Below are positions 42,403-52,294 of a DNA stretch of 64,000 nucleotides, piece by piece (within the stretch, counting starts at the first letter, position 1; each line of letters opens with the position of its first letter). A program made the position numbers and the translations under genes. The DNA is from Abyssibacter sp036156195 (GTDB taxonomy: Bacteria > Pseudomonadota > Gammaproteobacteria > Nevskiales > OUC007), in NCBI GenBank assembly GCA_036156195.1, contig JAYZUZ010000011.1:372001-436000 (forward strand), given 5' to 3'. Under the pieces are notes generated by a model. That model saw only the letters and a list, made by a program, of their open reading frames with translations. It did not search any database and had not been told where the DNA came from.

Positions 42403-43802
42403 GGTGATCCGCCGCCAGCTATGGCCGATAAACGTTCTCGGCGAATCTTGCCGGCCGAGTTCCGGGGAATGTCATGAACGCGCAAAAACTGGCGTGGGCA
42501 TCGCAATCCAACCCGCTCTTGAACAAACCGACGCAAGGCTTTCAGGTCCAGTGCGGGGTCTGCGCTCTCCACAAGGGCAACGGGAATCCCGCCATGCGTT
42601 GCCGAAGGCCGTGGAAAGACCGCCGCCGCCTGCACCCCCGGGAACTCGCGAATCACGGCTTCCAGCTCCTGCGGGTAGATGTTCATGCTGTTGAACACAA
42701 ACATGTCATCGGCGCGGCCACTGAGTGTCAAACGCCCCTTCGCATCGAGTTCGCCGATATCGCCCGTGTAAAACCAGCCGGCCTCGCACCGCTGTCGGGT
42801 CCGTTCCGGCTCGTCCAGATAGCCCCGGAATAGGCCTGCACCGCAGACCGCAACTTCACCGCGTTCGCCCTGCGGCATGGGCCGTCGCTGCGCATCCACA
42901 ATCTGCACCTGCAGCCCCGGCAGCGGCCGGCCCACCGACGCGGATGCATGCTCGTCGGGCTCGGCGAAACCGATGGCGCCGGTTTCTGTGGTCCCGTATC
43001 CGGCGTAGAGCGCGGGCGTGATCTGCTCGATCAATGCCTGGCGCAAGGCGTGTGAAGCATGAGACCCGCCCAGTTTGAGCCGGATACCGCGCAGCCGTGC
43101 CACCTGATCAAGCCCCAATAGCTCCTGCGCCTGAAATACGGACACATGCAGCGTGGTCACGCCAAGTGAGAGACAGGCGTCCACGACACGTTTGCGATCC
43201 GTCGGCAGGAACACCGTGGTCGCCCCCATCGCCAGGCAGTACAACCGATGCCGTTTAGCAAAGTTGTGCTCGACTGACGCGATGCAGGCAAAGCGTTCCT
43301 GAGGCCCGAGGATGTGTCGAGGTGCCTGGGCCACCAGGTCCTGCTCCTGCATCATCACGACCTTGGGCCGTCCTGTCGTGCCGGATGTGCTGAGATAAAG
43401 CCATCCGGCGTTTGCGGGTGCGTCCAAGGCGGGGCTGGCGGTGTTGTGAGCAGCCAGTTCAACGGCATCCCCGTCCTGCAGGAACAGCGAAGCCCCTGCT
43501 TGAAGGGCGAGCGACTGCCCGGCCTGTCCCGACTCATGCGATGCCACCGCCAACTGCCGACACCCAAGCGCCAGCAGGGCCAGGCTTAGCGTCAGATGGG
43601 CGAACTCGTCAGCACACCGGAACGCCACGGTCGTCCCGGGCTGGACCCCGCGATGTCGCAGCGCCAAGCAGCAGGCACCCACCCGCTCAGCCAGCGCCCC
43701 GTACGAGCGCTCATGATCGAGCGACAGCAGCGCCGGCCTTGTGGGATCCGAGGCTGCGACTGCCAATACCTGCTCGACCAAACCATGCGTCTCGCGCGTC
43801 AT
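42399..43802 (-). CDS. stand-alone adenylation enzyme (ANL superfamily)
   Basis: A 467-aa AMP-forming acid ligase. The P-loop is STSGTTGRPK (138-147). Core motif GYGTTETGAIGF, the Asp of FYTGDIGELD, the hinge SGRADDMFVFNSMNIYP and the catalytic C-terminal Lys452 in NSAGKIRRER are all present. It is shorter than acetyl-CoA synthetases and has no fused carrier; the carrier domain is supplied by the next gene. GGGAGG lies 8 nt before the ATG. The activated acid cannot be predicted reliably by eye. Confidence 0.88.
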   Translation of the reverse strand: MTRETHGLVEQVLAVAASDPTRPALLSLDHERSYGALAERVGACCLALRHRGVQPGTTVAFRCADEFAHLTLSLALLALGCRQLAVASHESGQAGQSLALQAGASLFLQDGDAVELAAHNTASPALDAPANAGWLYLSTSGTTGRPKVVMMQEQDLVAQAPRHILGPQERFACIASVEHNFAKRHRLYCLAMGATTVFLPTDRKRVVDACLSLGVTTLHVSVFQAQELLGLDQVARLRGIRLKLGGSHASHALRQALIEQITPALYAGYGTTETGAIGFAEPDEHASASVGRPLPGLQVQIVDAQRRPMPQGERGEVAVCGAGLFRGYLDEPERTRQRCEAGWFYTGDIGELDAKGRLTLSGRADDMFVFNSMNIYPQELEAVIREFPGVQAAAVFPRPSATHGGIPVALVESADPALDLKALRRFVQERVGLRCPRQFLRVHDIPRNSAGKIRRERLSAIAGGGSP

Positions 43803-44091
43803 CGCAACAGCCTCCCAATCGCTTGAACCGCGCACTCCAGCACGCCCCTTCCCCTGCACCGCGCTCCCAGCATGAGTCTAGCCAATACGGACAAGCTGCT
43901 GCCCTCGAGCACCAATCCACGAGCAGCCGGAGGGCTCAACCTGTTCCGGATCGACGCTCCCCCGCCTGGGTTCTGCCGACCGTGCGCTCTCGGCAGAACC
44001 GGTCGCTGGCGCAATCATCCGTTCAGGGCTGGCGCGCATCCGAGCGTGTACACCAACAGGACTCTGTCGCAGGCCACGACGAGATTCAGCG
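43803..44091. other. 289-bp gap upstream of the adenylation gene
   Basis: It separates ubiA (3' end) from the adenylation gene start on the minus strand and must hold the latter's promoter. I see no coding frame with family resemblance, no strong hairpin and no recognisable operator. Confidence 0.5.
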
Positions 44092-44967
44092 CTAGGCGGC
44101 TGCCGGCCAGGTCTCCAGCAACAGCCCCAGGAAAATCGCCGCCCCGAACTGGTGATTGGAGAGAAACGCGGCGAAGCAGGCAGCCGCTTTGCGGTGACGA
44201 ATCCGCCATTGCTGTTGCAGCGCCATCGCCGCAGCCGCTGCCAAGCCCAGGTTGTAGAACAGCCCGTAATCCAGGCTCAGCCCCAGCATGAACAACACCC
44301 AGAGCGTGGCGAACTGCAGTAGCGCGGTGATCAGCCGATCCGCACGCCCGAACAGAATCGCCGACGATCGCACGCCAATCTTCAGGTCTTCCTCGCGGTC
44401 GGCCATGGCATAAAAGGTGTCGTAGGCCACGGTCCACAACAGATTGGCCAGGACAAGCGGCCAGGCAATCCAGTGCACGGTGCCAGTTTGCGCCGCAAAG
44501 GCCATCGGTATGCCCCAGGAGAACGCTATGCCTAGATGCGCCTGAGGCAGGTGATGCCAACGCTTGGCCAGGGGGTAGGACGCGGCGATCAACACGGCGG
44601 GCACAGACAGCAGCATGGTCAGCCAGTTGGTCTGCCAGACCAGCACGAAGGCCACCAGCGCCAGCAAGACGAACAGGGCCACACCCTCGCGGCGACGGAC
44701 GCGGCCGGCCGCGATCGGGCGATCCGCCGTGCGCTGCACATGCGGATCGATATCGTGATCAGACACATCGTTGATGATGCAGCCTGCCGAACGCATCAAC
44801 ACCACGCCGGCGACAAAGATCAGCAGCACATCGCGATCTGGCGGACCACCGGCGGCGAACCACAGCCCCCACAGCGTGGGCCATAGCAGCAGCCAGATGC
44901 CGATAGGCCGGTCCAGCCGCATCAGCAAGGCGTAATCGAGCAGCTTCTGGCGAGCAAAACGCATCAT
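44092..44967 (-). CDS. ubiA: 4-hydroxybenzoate polyprenyltransferase
   Basis: A 291-aa membrane prenyltransferase of ubiquinone synthesis. The first Asp motif is NDVSDHDID, preceded by MRSAGCIIN; the second is YDTFYAMADREEDLKIGVRS, read as MADREEDLKIG. The N-terminal LMRLDRPIGIWLLLWPTLW is the UbiA family start. About eight TM segments. It couples to the respiratory chain by supplying ubiquinone. It lies 9 nt after the DUF4197 gene. Confidence 0.95.
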   Translation of the reverse strand: MMRFARQKLLDYALLMRLDRPIGIWLLLWPTLWGLWFAAGGPPDRDVLLIFVAGVVLMRSAGCIINDVSDHDIDPHVQRTADRPIAAGRVRRREGVALFVLLALVAFVLVWQTNWLTMLLSVPAVLIAASYPLAKRWHHLPQAHLGIAFSWGIPMAFAAQTGTVHWIAWPLVLANLLWTVAYDTFYAMADREEDLKIGVRSSAILFGRADRLITALLQFATLWVLFMLGLSLDYGLFYNLGLAAAAAMALQQQWRIRHRKAAACFAAFLSNHQFGAAIFLGLLLETWPAAA

Positions 44968-44976
44968 CGGAAGGGT

Positions 44977-45708
44977 TTAACTGCTACCGAACACTTCCCG
45001 CAGAATATCGGTCGTGCGCTGCGCCGGATTGTCGCGAATGCGCTTTTCTTCCGCTGCAATCTCGGTGAACAAGGCGTCCAGCGCCTGCGAAGTGACGTAG
45101 TCATCCAGATCCGGCACATCCTGGCCGGCCATGGCCATCAAGGGTCCGGCCTTTTGCACCAGGGCTTTGTAATCCTGGGTCACGCCAACGCGCTGCGTGG
45201 CGTCCACCACCAGGGGGTGAAGCTTCTGATAGAGCGCGTCGCCGGCGTTTGCGCGGAAGTAACGCGTCGCCGCGTCGTCGGCTCCCTGCACGATCTCCAG
45301 TGCATCGGCCACACTCATCTGCCGCACGGCGTCGGCCAGCAAATCGGCCGCCTCGGGCACCGCCGCCTCTGCAGCCCGGTTCAGCGTCAAGTGAAACTCG
45401 TCCACCAGATCGCCGGCACCCAGCTTGGTCAACGTCTCACCTAGCCGCTCGACGCCACGCGGCAGCGGTATCCGCGCCTGCTCGTTCGCCCAGAAGCCAT
45501 TGGTTTGCCCCAGGGTGTTCACGGCGGTTCGCGTGCCCTCGGCCAGTGCTTCACGAATCCCCTTGGCCGCCGTCTCAGCAGTCAGCGGGGCTGCGGCCGA
45601 CGGCGCGTCGGGGTCCGTTCCTCCGAGCAAATCGTTCAGCCAATCCGCCCAGCCAGCTTGGGCTGTTCCGGCCACCAGCGAAAGTAGAAGACAGAAAATC
45701 AGGCGCAT
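44977..45708 (-). CDS. DUF4197 periplasmic protein
   Basis: A 243-aa protein with a signal peptide (LLLSLVAGTAQAG) and the DUF4197 pattern: GIREALAEGTRTAVNTLG near residue 50, IPLPRGVERLGETL, and an Ala/Asp-rich helical domain ending RTTDILREVFGSS. Function unknown. It probably forms a two-gene unit with ubiA and is divergent from typA. Confidence 0.88.
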   Translation of the reverse strand: MRLIFCLLLSLVAGTAQAGWADWLNDLLGGTDPDAPSAAAPLTAETAAKGIREALAEGTRTAVNTLGQTNGFWANEQARIPLPRGVERLGETLTKLGAGDLVDEFHLTLNRAAEAAVPEAADLLADAVRQMSVADALEIVQGADDAATRYFRANAGDALYQKLHPLVVDATQRVGVTQDYKALVQKAGPLMAMAGQDVPDLDDYVTSQALDALFTEIAAEEKRIRDNPAQRTTDILREVFGSS

Positions 45709-45861
45709 GAACCAGCCTCGGTTGTGGGGAGCGGGCGTACCTTACCCCGCGACAGGTGAACGCGGCGAGAACCGCTTGGCTTGACGCAACGCAACAAAAT
45801 CGTACGCACCGATGCCGACACCGTTAGAATTGCGCGCCTTTCTGTCTGCACCCCTGTCCCC

Positions 45862-47679
<1,818 letters not shown>

Positions 47680-47777
47680 CCACAGGCTAAAGTTTGCGCG
47701 GGCGCGGCCGCTAAGCGGACATCATTCATTGATCCCGCTGACCCCGGGGGGACCTGTCCGGTCCCTGGAGCGCGCCC

Positions 47778-48824
47778 GTGCAAAAGCCCAAGCTGCCTGC
47801 CGACGAAGTCATCCGGCAGGGTGATGTTGACCGCCTACGTCTGACCACGGACCCGGTTGAGACCCTGTTCGAGCAGGTCACACGCCTGCTGAAGACCGTA
47901 ACCAATGTGCCAATTACGGCGTTCTCGGTCCTGGATCATGAGCGGCAGTACTTCAAATCGATTCAGGGCCTGGATGTCCGGGAGACACCTCGCGACATTT
48001 CCTTCTGCGGCCATGTCATCCTGCAGGACGACATCATGGTGGTCGAGAACGCGCTGGAGGATGAGCGCTTTTCGGACAATCCATTGGTGACAGGCGATCC
48101 CAGCATCCGCTTTTATGCTGGCATCCCGATTCGCTCACCCATGGGCCGCAAGGTCGGGACGATCTGCGCCATTGATCGACGCGCCCGCAAGCTGAGTGAC
48201 GAAGAGCGTGCCGCCATGGAAGATCTGCGCGGCGTACTGGAGACCGAACTGGTCATGCGCTCGGCTGCAATCACCGACACCCTCACGGGTCTTTTCAATC
48301 GGCGCTACTTCGAACAAATCATCAATTACGAGTGGCGCCGCGCCATGAAGGCACGCCTGCCGGTGGCCCTGGTCATGTACGACCTGGATGATTTCCGTGA
48401 TTACAACGACAGCCTGGGCATGGAGGCCGGCGATGCCGTGCTCCGGCAGGTGGCAGAAGTCCTCGAGCTGCAAAGCCGCCAGCAGCGCCATCTGGTCGGC
48501 CGCCATGGAGGCGAGGAGTTTGTCGCAGTCATGCCGGCTACCACGCGTGCAGAAGCGGAAGGCCTAGCCAATCGTGCCCGTCAAGCCGTGGCCGCACTGG
48601 CCATTCCGCACCCGCGGTCAGCCCTCGGCGTGATCACCGTCAGCGCAGGAATCGCCATGGTGGAGAAATCCGCCCAACTGCGCCGTGGCTACGAAGCCCT
48701 GGTCGAAGAAGCCGAAACCGCCCTGCTCGAAGCCAAGCGTGGGGGCTGTAACCGGGCGATCGCGGCGGTTGATCTCTACCCGGCAGATCACGACGAGCCG
48801 CGCGACCGTAGCGCTGCCTCGTAA
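47778..48824 (+). CDS. GAF-GGDEF diguanylate cyclase
   Basis: A 348-aa cytoplasmic sensor enzyme. The GAF domain (~25-165) contains FSVLDHERQYFKSIQGLD, FCGHVILQDDIMVVENALED, and RFYAGIPIRSPMGRKVGTICAID, read as YAGIPIRSPMG. The GGDEF domain (~170-330) contains DTLTGLFNRRYFE and the active site GRHGGEEFV. The RxxD inhibitory site is absent (QQRH in its place), so product inhibition through that site is not expected. GTG start with GGAG 8 nt upstream. The 3' end overlaps the TfoX gene by 37 nt. Confidence 0.93.
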   Translation: MQKPKLPADEVIRQGDVDRLRLTTDPVETLFEQVTRLLKTVTNVPITAFSVLDHERQYFKSIQGLDVRETPRDISFCGHVILQDDIMVVENALEDERFSDNPLVTGDPSIRFYAGIPIRSPMGRKVGTICAIDRRARKLSDEERAAMEDLRGVLETELVMRSAAITDTLTGLFNRRYFEQIINYEWRRAMKARLPVALVMYDLDDFRDYNDSLGMEAGDAVLRQVAEVLELQSRQQRHLVGRHGGEEFVAVMPATTRAEAEGLANRARQAVAALAIPHPRSALGVITVSAGIAMVEKSAQLRRGYEALVEEAETALLEAKRGGCNRAIAAVDLYPADHDEPRDRSAAS

Positions 48825-49117
48825 GCCCGGCGCGCCCAGTCGGCCGCCGTTGCCGGATCATCGAAGATCACTTCCGGGGCCAGCCGGTACGACATTTTGA
48901 TCTGCCGGCCACGCTGGGTGAATTCGAAGGCAGGCAGATCCAGCGCATCGAAATCCACCTGGCTGAGCGCATCCACCTTGAGATAAAGCGCGTCGTCGGC
49001 CACTAGCCCGAACATCAGATCGGCGTGGTAAACGCCGTGACCACCAAACATCGGCCGCGTCCGGATCGGGCCGAATGCTTCAAACACCTCGTGCAGGTAA
49101 TCGACGAACTCGCTCAT
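48788..49117 (-). CDS. TfoX/Sxy family N-terminal domain protein
   Basis: A 109-aa single-domain protein. The TfoX-N signature is IRTRPMFGGHGVYHADLMFGL with DALYLKVD and FEFTQRGRQIKMSYRLAPEV. In enterics and Haemophilus the longer TfoX/Sxy activates competence genes; these short N-domain proteins are uncharacterised. The gene overlaps the 3' end of the diguanylate cyclase convergently. Confidence 0.9.
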   Translation of the reverse strand: MSEFVDYLHEVFEAFGPIRTRPMFGGHGVYHADLMFGLVADDALYLKVDALSQVDFDALDLPAFEFTQRGRQIKMSYRLAPEVIFDDPATAADWARRAYEAALRSRGSS

Positions 49118-49153
49118 GGCTCAACTCGCCCAGTGGCAGGCCAGCACAGCCTG

Positions 49154-50674
49154 TCACGCCAGTGCGTCATCTGCCACGTGGTAACGCGGATCTTCCTTGT
49201 AATCCACCTCGATCATCTTCTGCGCCTTGTCCAGCAGACGGACGCAGTCCGGGCTCAGGTGGCGTAACGTCAGGCGCTTGCCGGCACGGTCATACCGCTC
49301 GGCCAGTGCGTTCACCGCCTCAATGGCCGAGTGGTCCATCAGGCGTGCACTCCGAAAATCGATCTCGACATCATCCGGATCTTCTGCAGGCGAAAACTGC
49401 TCCGCAAACGCCGTCACTGACGCAAAGAACAAGGTGCCCTCGACCTCGTAGATCTTCCGCCCATTGGGCACGATGGAACTGGTCAGGCGCACCCGCTTAG
49501 CATGCTGCCAGGCAAACACCAACGCAGAAACGATGACGCCAACTACCACAGCGATGGCCAGATCTGCGATCACGGTGACACCGGCGACCAGCAACCCGAC
49601 AAAAACGTCCGGTTTAGGCACTTTGCCGAACAGGCGGAAGCTGCCCCATTCAAAGGTTTTTTCAGACACCACGAACATGACACCAATGAGCGCAGCCAGC
49701 GGAATCCGCTCAATCAACGCGGAGCCGAACAGAATGAACGACAACAGAAACAAGGCCGTCGCAATCCCTGACAACCGGTGAAGTGCGCCGTTATTTACGT
49801 TGATCATGCTCTGACCAATCATTGCGCAGCCGCCCATGCCACCAAAAAAGCCGGTGACCACGTTGGCCGCACCCTGCGCCGCGCACTCACGGTTGGATCG
49901 TCCCCGTGTATCCGTCATGGCGTCGATCAGCGTCAGGGTCAGGAGTGACTCGATCAGGCCGATGCAGGCCAGGATCAGCGCGTAGGGAAAGATGATCTTG
50001 AGCGTTTCCAACGTCATCGGCACCGCTGGGATGGCGAAGTCCGGCAGGCCACCCTTGATCGACCCCAAATCGCCCACCGTCTTGGTTTCTATCCCCACGC
50101 CGATCACCAGCACGGAGGTCACGACAATGGCCACCAGGGTGGCGGGCACGGCGCGCGTGAGCTTGGGGAGCAGGTAAATAATCGCCATGGTCAGGGCAAT
50201 CAAACCCGCCATGAGCATCAGGGGCCCTGTCGCCATCCAGGTACTGCCACCATCGGCCGTCGGCACCTTGAAGTGCTGGAACTGCGCCAGAAAGATCACG
50301 ATGGCCAGCCCGTTGACGAATCCAAGCATCACCGGATGCGGCACCATCCGGATGAACTTGCCGAGCCGGGCGGCAGCAAACAGCAATTGCAGCAGCCCCA
50401 TCAACACCACGGTGGCAAACAGGTACTGCACGCCGTGCTCGACAACCAACGCCACCATGACCACCGCCAGCGCACCCGTGGCGCCGGAGATCATCCCCGG
50501 CCGCCCGCCAAACGCAGAGGTGATCAGCGACACGATGAACGCGGCATAAAGGCCCGTCAGCGGCGACACCTGCGCAATCAGGGCGAAGGCAATGGCCTCG
50601 GGCACCATGGCCAGCGCCACCGTGAGGCCACTGAGCAGATTGGTTTTGAGGTCGGCAGGCGACAGATTGAGCAA
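49154..50674 (-). CDS. SulP family inorganic anion transporter with STAS domain
   Basis: A 506-aa transporter. Fourteen helices of the SulP fold begin LSGLTVALAMVPEAIAFALI and GLYAAFIVSLITSAFGGRPGM. A C-terminal STAS domain (~400-500) has VEIDFRSARLMDHSAIEAVNAL. Likely substrates are sulfate or bicarbonate; not resolvable here. The TTG at 50674 is chosen because GGGAG (50681-50685) lies 6 nt upstream and it begins the conserved region; no ATG fits. A structured leader precedes it. Confidence 0.9.
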   Translation of the reverse strand: MLNLSPADLKTNLLSGLTVALAMVPEAIAFALIAQVSPLTGLYAAFIVSLITSAFGGRPGMISGATGALAVVMVALVVEHGVQYLFATVVLMGLLQLLFAAARLGKFIRMVPHPVMLGFVNGLAIVIFLAQFQHFKVPTADGGSTWMATGPLMLMAGLIALTMAIIYLLPKLTRAVPATLVAIVVTSVLVIGVGIETKTVGDLGSIKGGLPDFAIPAVPMTLETLKIIFPYALILACIGLIESLLTLTLIDAMTDTRGRSNRECAAQGAANVVTGFFGGMGGCAMIGQSMINVNNGALHRLSGIATALFLLSFILFGSALIERIPLAALIGVMFVVSEKTFEWGSFRLFGKVPKPDVFVGLLVAGVTVIADLAIAVVVGVIVSALVFAWQHAKRVRLTSSIVPNGRKIYEVEGTLFFASVTAFAEQFSPAEDPDDVEIDFRSARLMDHSAIEAVNALAERYDRAGKRLTLRHLSPDCVRLLDKAQKMIEVDYKEDPRYHVADDALA

Positions 50675-50707
50675 AACAGACTCCCGGCAAACAACAGCAG
50701 GCCGGAT

Positions 50708-50822
50708 CCGTGCACAGGGCACGGCCCGACCGCAGAACAGAGGACATGACGCCCCGTCCGGGGGCGTCGAGGGCACAACGCATGCGCTCGATGGGTGACC
50801 GAACCCACCCTGGACGGTCACC
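50708..50822 (-). promoter_or_regulatory. candidate structured 5' leader of the SulP gene
   Basis: Three successive perfect hairpins lie in the leader of the transporter gene: GGTGACCG/CGGTCACC (50794-50801 with 50815-50822, 13-nt loop), GACGCCCC/GGGGCGTC (50748-50768, 5-nt loop) and CCGTGC/GCACGG (50708-50724, 5-nt loop). The last ends 33 nt before the start codon. It may be a cis-regulatory RNA, but no known riboswitch class is recognised. None has a U-tract on the minus strand. Confidence 0.45.
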
Positions 50823-50945
50823 GTCGCGGGACCGTGGGGCTCATCTGAATCTCACGTCGCAACAGAATTGTGCGCCGCACCATTGTCAGCGATTGACCAC
50901 GCAGCGTCCAGCCCGCCCGGGCAGTGCGACACAACCGGCTGTCGA

Positions 50946-52214
50946 TCAGCCGGGGGCAGGCGCCTTGTAGACCACGCCGTCCTTCATTACAAAGCGGACA
51001 TCCCGGAGCACACCAACGTTCTCCAGCGGATTGCCCGGCACGGCGATGATGTCAGCGACCAGCCCCGCCTCGATCGCACCCTGCTGGTCTTCGCGCCCCA
51101 GCACGATCGCCGGGCTGACCGTCGCCGAGCGGATGGCGTCGGCCGGCGGCATGCCGGCTGCGACCATATAAACGAACTCCCAGGCGTTGTCCCCATGGGC
51201 GGACACGCCGGAGTCGGTCCCGAAGACGATCTTGACGCCAGCCTTGTAGGCCCGACCAAACGTGTCCTGAATCAGCGGGCCAATGGCCGCCGCCTTCGGA
51301 CGGACCACTTCGGGGAAGAAGCCATCCACACGCGCCTTTTCCTCCACCCACTTGCCCGCAATGATGGTGGGTACGTACCAGGCGCCATAGCGCTTGAACA
51401 AATCGATGGTCTCGTCGTCCATGTAGGTGCCGTGCTCAATCGTGGTCACCCCCGCACGAATTGCTCGCTTCATGCCCTCGGCACCATGGGCATGCGCGGC
51501 GACATGAAAACCGTAATCCCGCGCCGTGTCGATAATCGCAGCCAGCTCCTCATCGCTGAACTGGGCGTTCTGTCCACTGGACGCCACCGACAACACACCA
51601 CCCGTGGCGGTGATCTTGATCAGATCCGCCCCATCCTTGTAGCGCTGACGTACGGCCTTTCGTGCATCAGACGGACCGTTGATCACACCCTGCTTGGGGC
51701 CGGCGTCACCTTGCAGATCAGCCCACATCCCATTGGTGGGGTCGGCATGCCCTCCGGTGGTGGCCAGCGATTTGCCCGCCGTGAAGATGCGCGGCCCGTT
51801 GACCAGCCCCTGTGCGATGGCCTGCTTCAGCGCGATGGATACGTTGTAGCTGTCACCCAAGTCGCGCACGGTGGTGAAACCAGCCATCAGGGTGCGCTCG
51901 GCGTATACAGCCGAACGAAACGCGTAGTCCGCCGGGTCTAGCTGAAACCGCTCCAGATAGGTCCGTGGCCCGAACTCGGCCGTGAGATGGGTGTGCATAT
52001 CGGTCAGTCCGGGCAGGCAGGTCAGCCCGTCCAGCACCCGGGCCTCCCCAGGCTCCACACCCGCCTCCGCGGCGGCGATCCGCCCGGCATCGATGGTGAC
52101 GAGCACGTTCTGCAACAGCCGCCCTCGGCGCACATCCAGCAGCGACTCACAGAACAGGGACTCGGCCGACGCCAGTGTCGGGAGCAACAGAGAGAGCAGC
52201 AGCAATCGGCGCAT
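50946..52214 (-). CDS. exported amidohydrolase (imidazolonepropionase/prolidase-like)
   Basis: A 422-aa metal-dependent hydrolase with a signal peptide (LLLLSLLLPTLASAES). Metal ligands are DMHTHLT (His-x-His), a Lys in DLIKITATGG, HVAAHAHGAEG, TIEHGTYMD and FGTDSGVSAHG. The set matches the Sgx9260/PSCARP group, which cleaves N-acyl or Xaa-Pro dipeptides. The ATG at 52214 gives the signal peptide. It is 271 bp upstream of sulP on the same strand. Confidence 0.92.
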   Translation of the reverse strand: MRRLLLLSLLLPTLASAESLFCESLLDVRRGRLLQNVLVTIDAGRIAAAEAGVEPGEARVLDGLTCLPGLTDMHTHLTAEFGPRTYLERFQLDPADYAFRSAVYAERTLMAGFTTVRDLGDSYNVSIALKQAIAQGLVNGPRIFTAGKSLATTGGHADPTNGMWADLQGDAGPKQGVINGPSDARKAVRQRYKDGADLIKITATGGVLSVASSGQNAQFSDEELAAIIDTARDYGFHVAAHAHGAEGMKRAIRAGVTTIEHGTYMDDETIDLFKRYGAWYVPTIIAGKWVEEKARVDGFFPEVVRPKAAAIGPLIQDTFGRAYKAGVKIVFGTDSGVSAHGDNAWEFVYMVAAGMPPADAIRSATVSPAIVLGREDQQGAIEAGLVADIIAVPGNPLENVGVLRDVRFVMKDGVVYKAPAPG

Positions 52215-52294
52215 GACGTGTGTTGAATCCGGGTGAGGCCCGCAGTATCGCAGACCCGCCCCCGCCTGCACCCGTCAGGCGGGGGCGGCAACGC

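Noticed and set aside
48788..48824. Possible frame error where the cyclase and TfoX genes overlap
   Set aside because: Both proteins keep family features up to their ends, so a short convergent overlap is enough to explain it; the same holds for 11170-11215.
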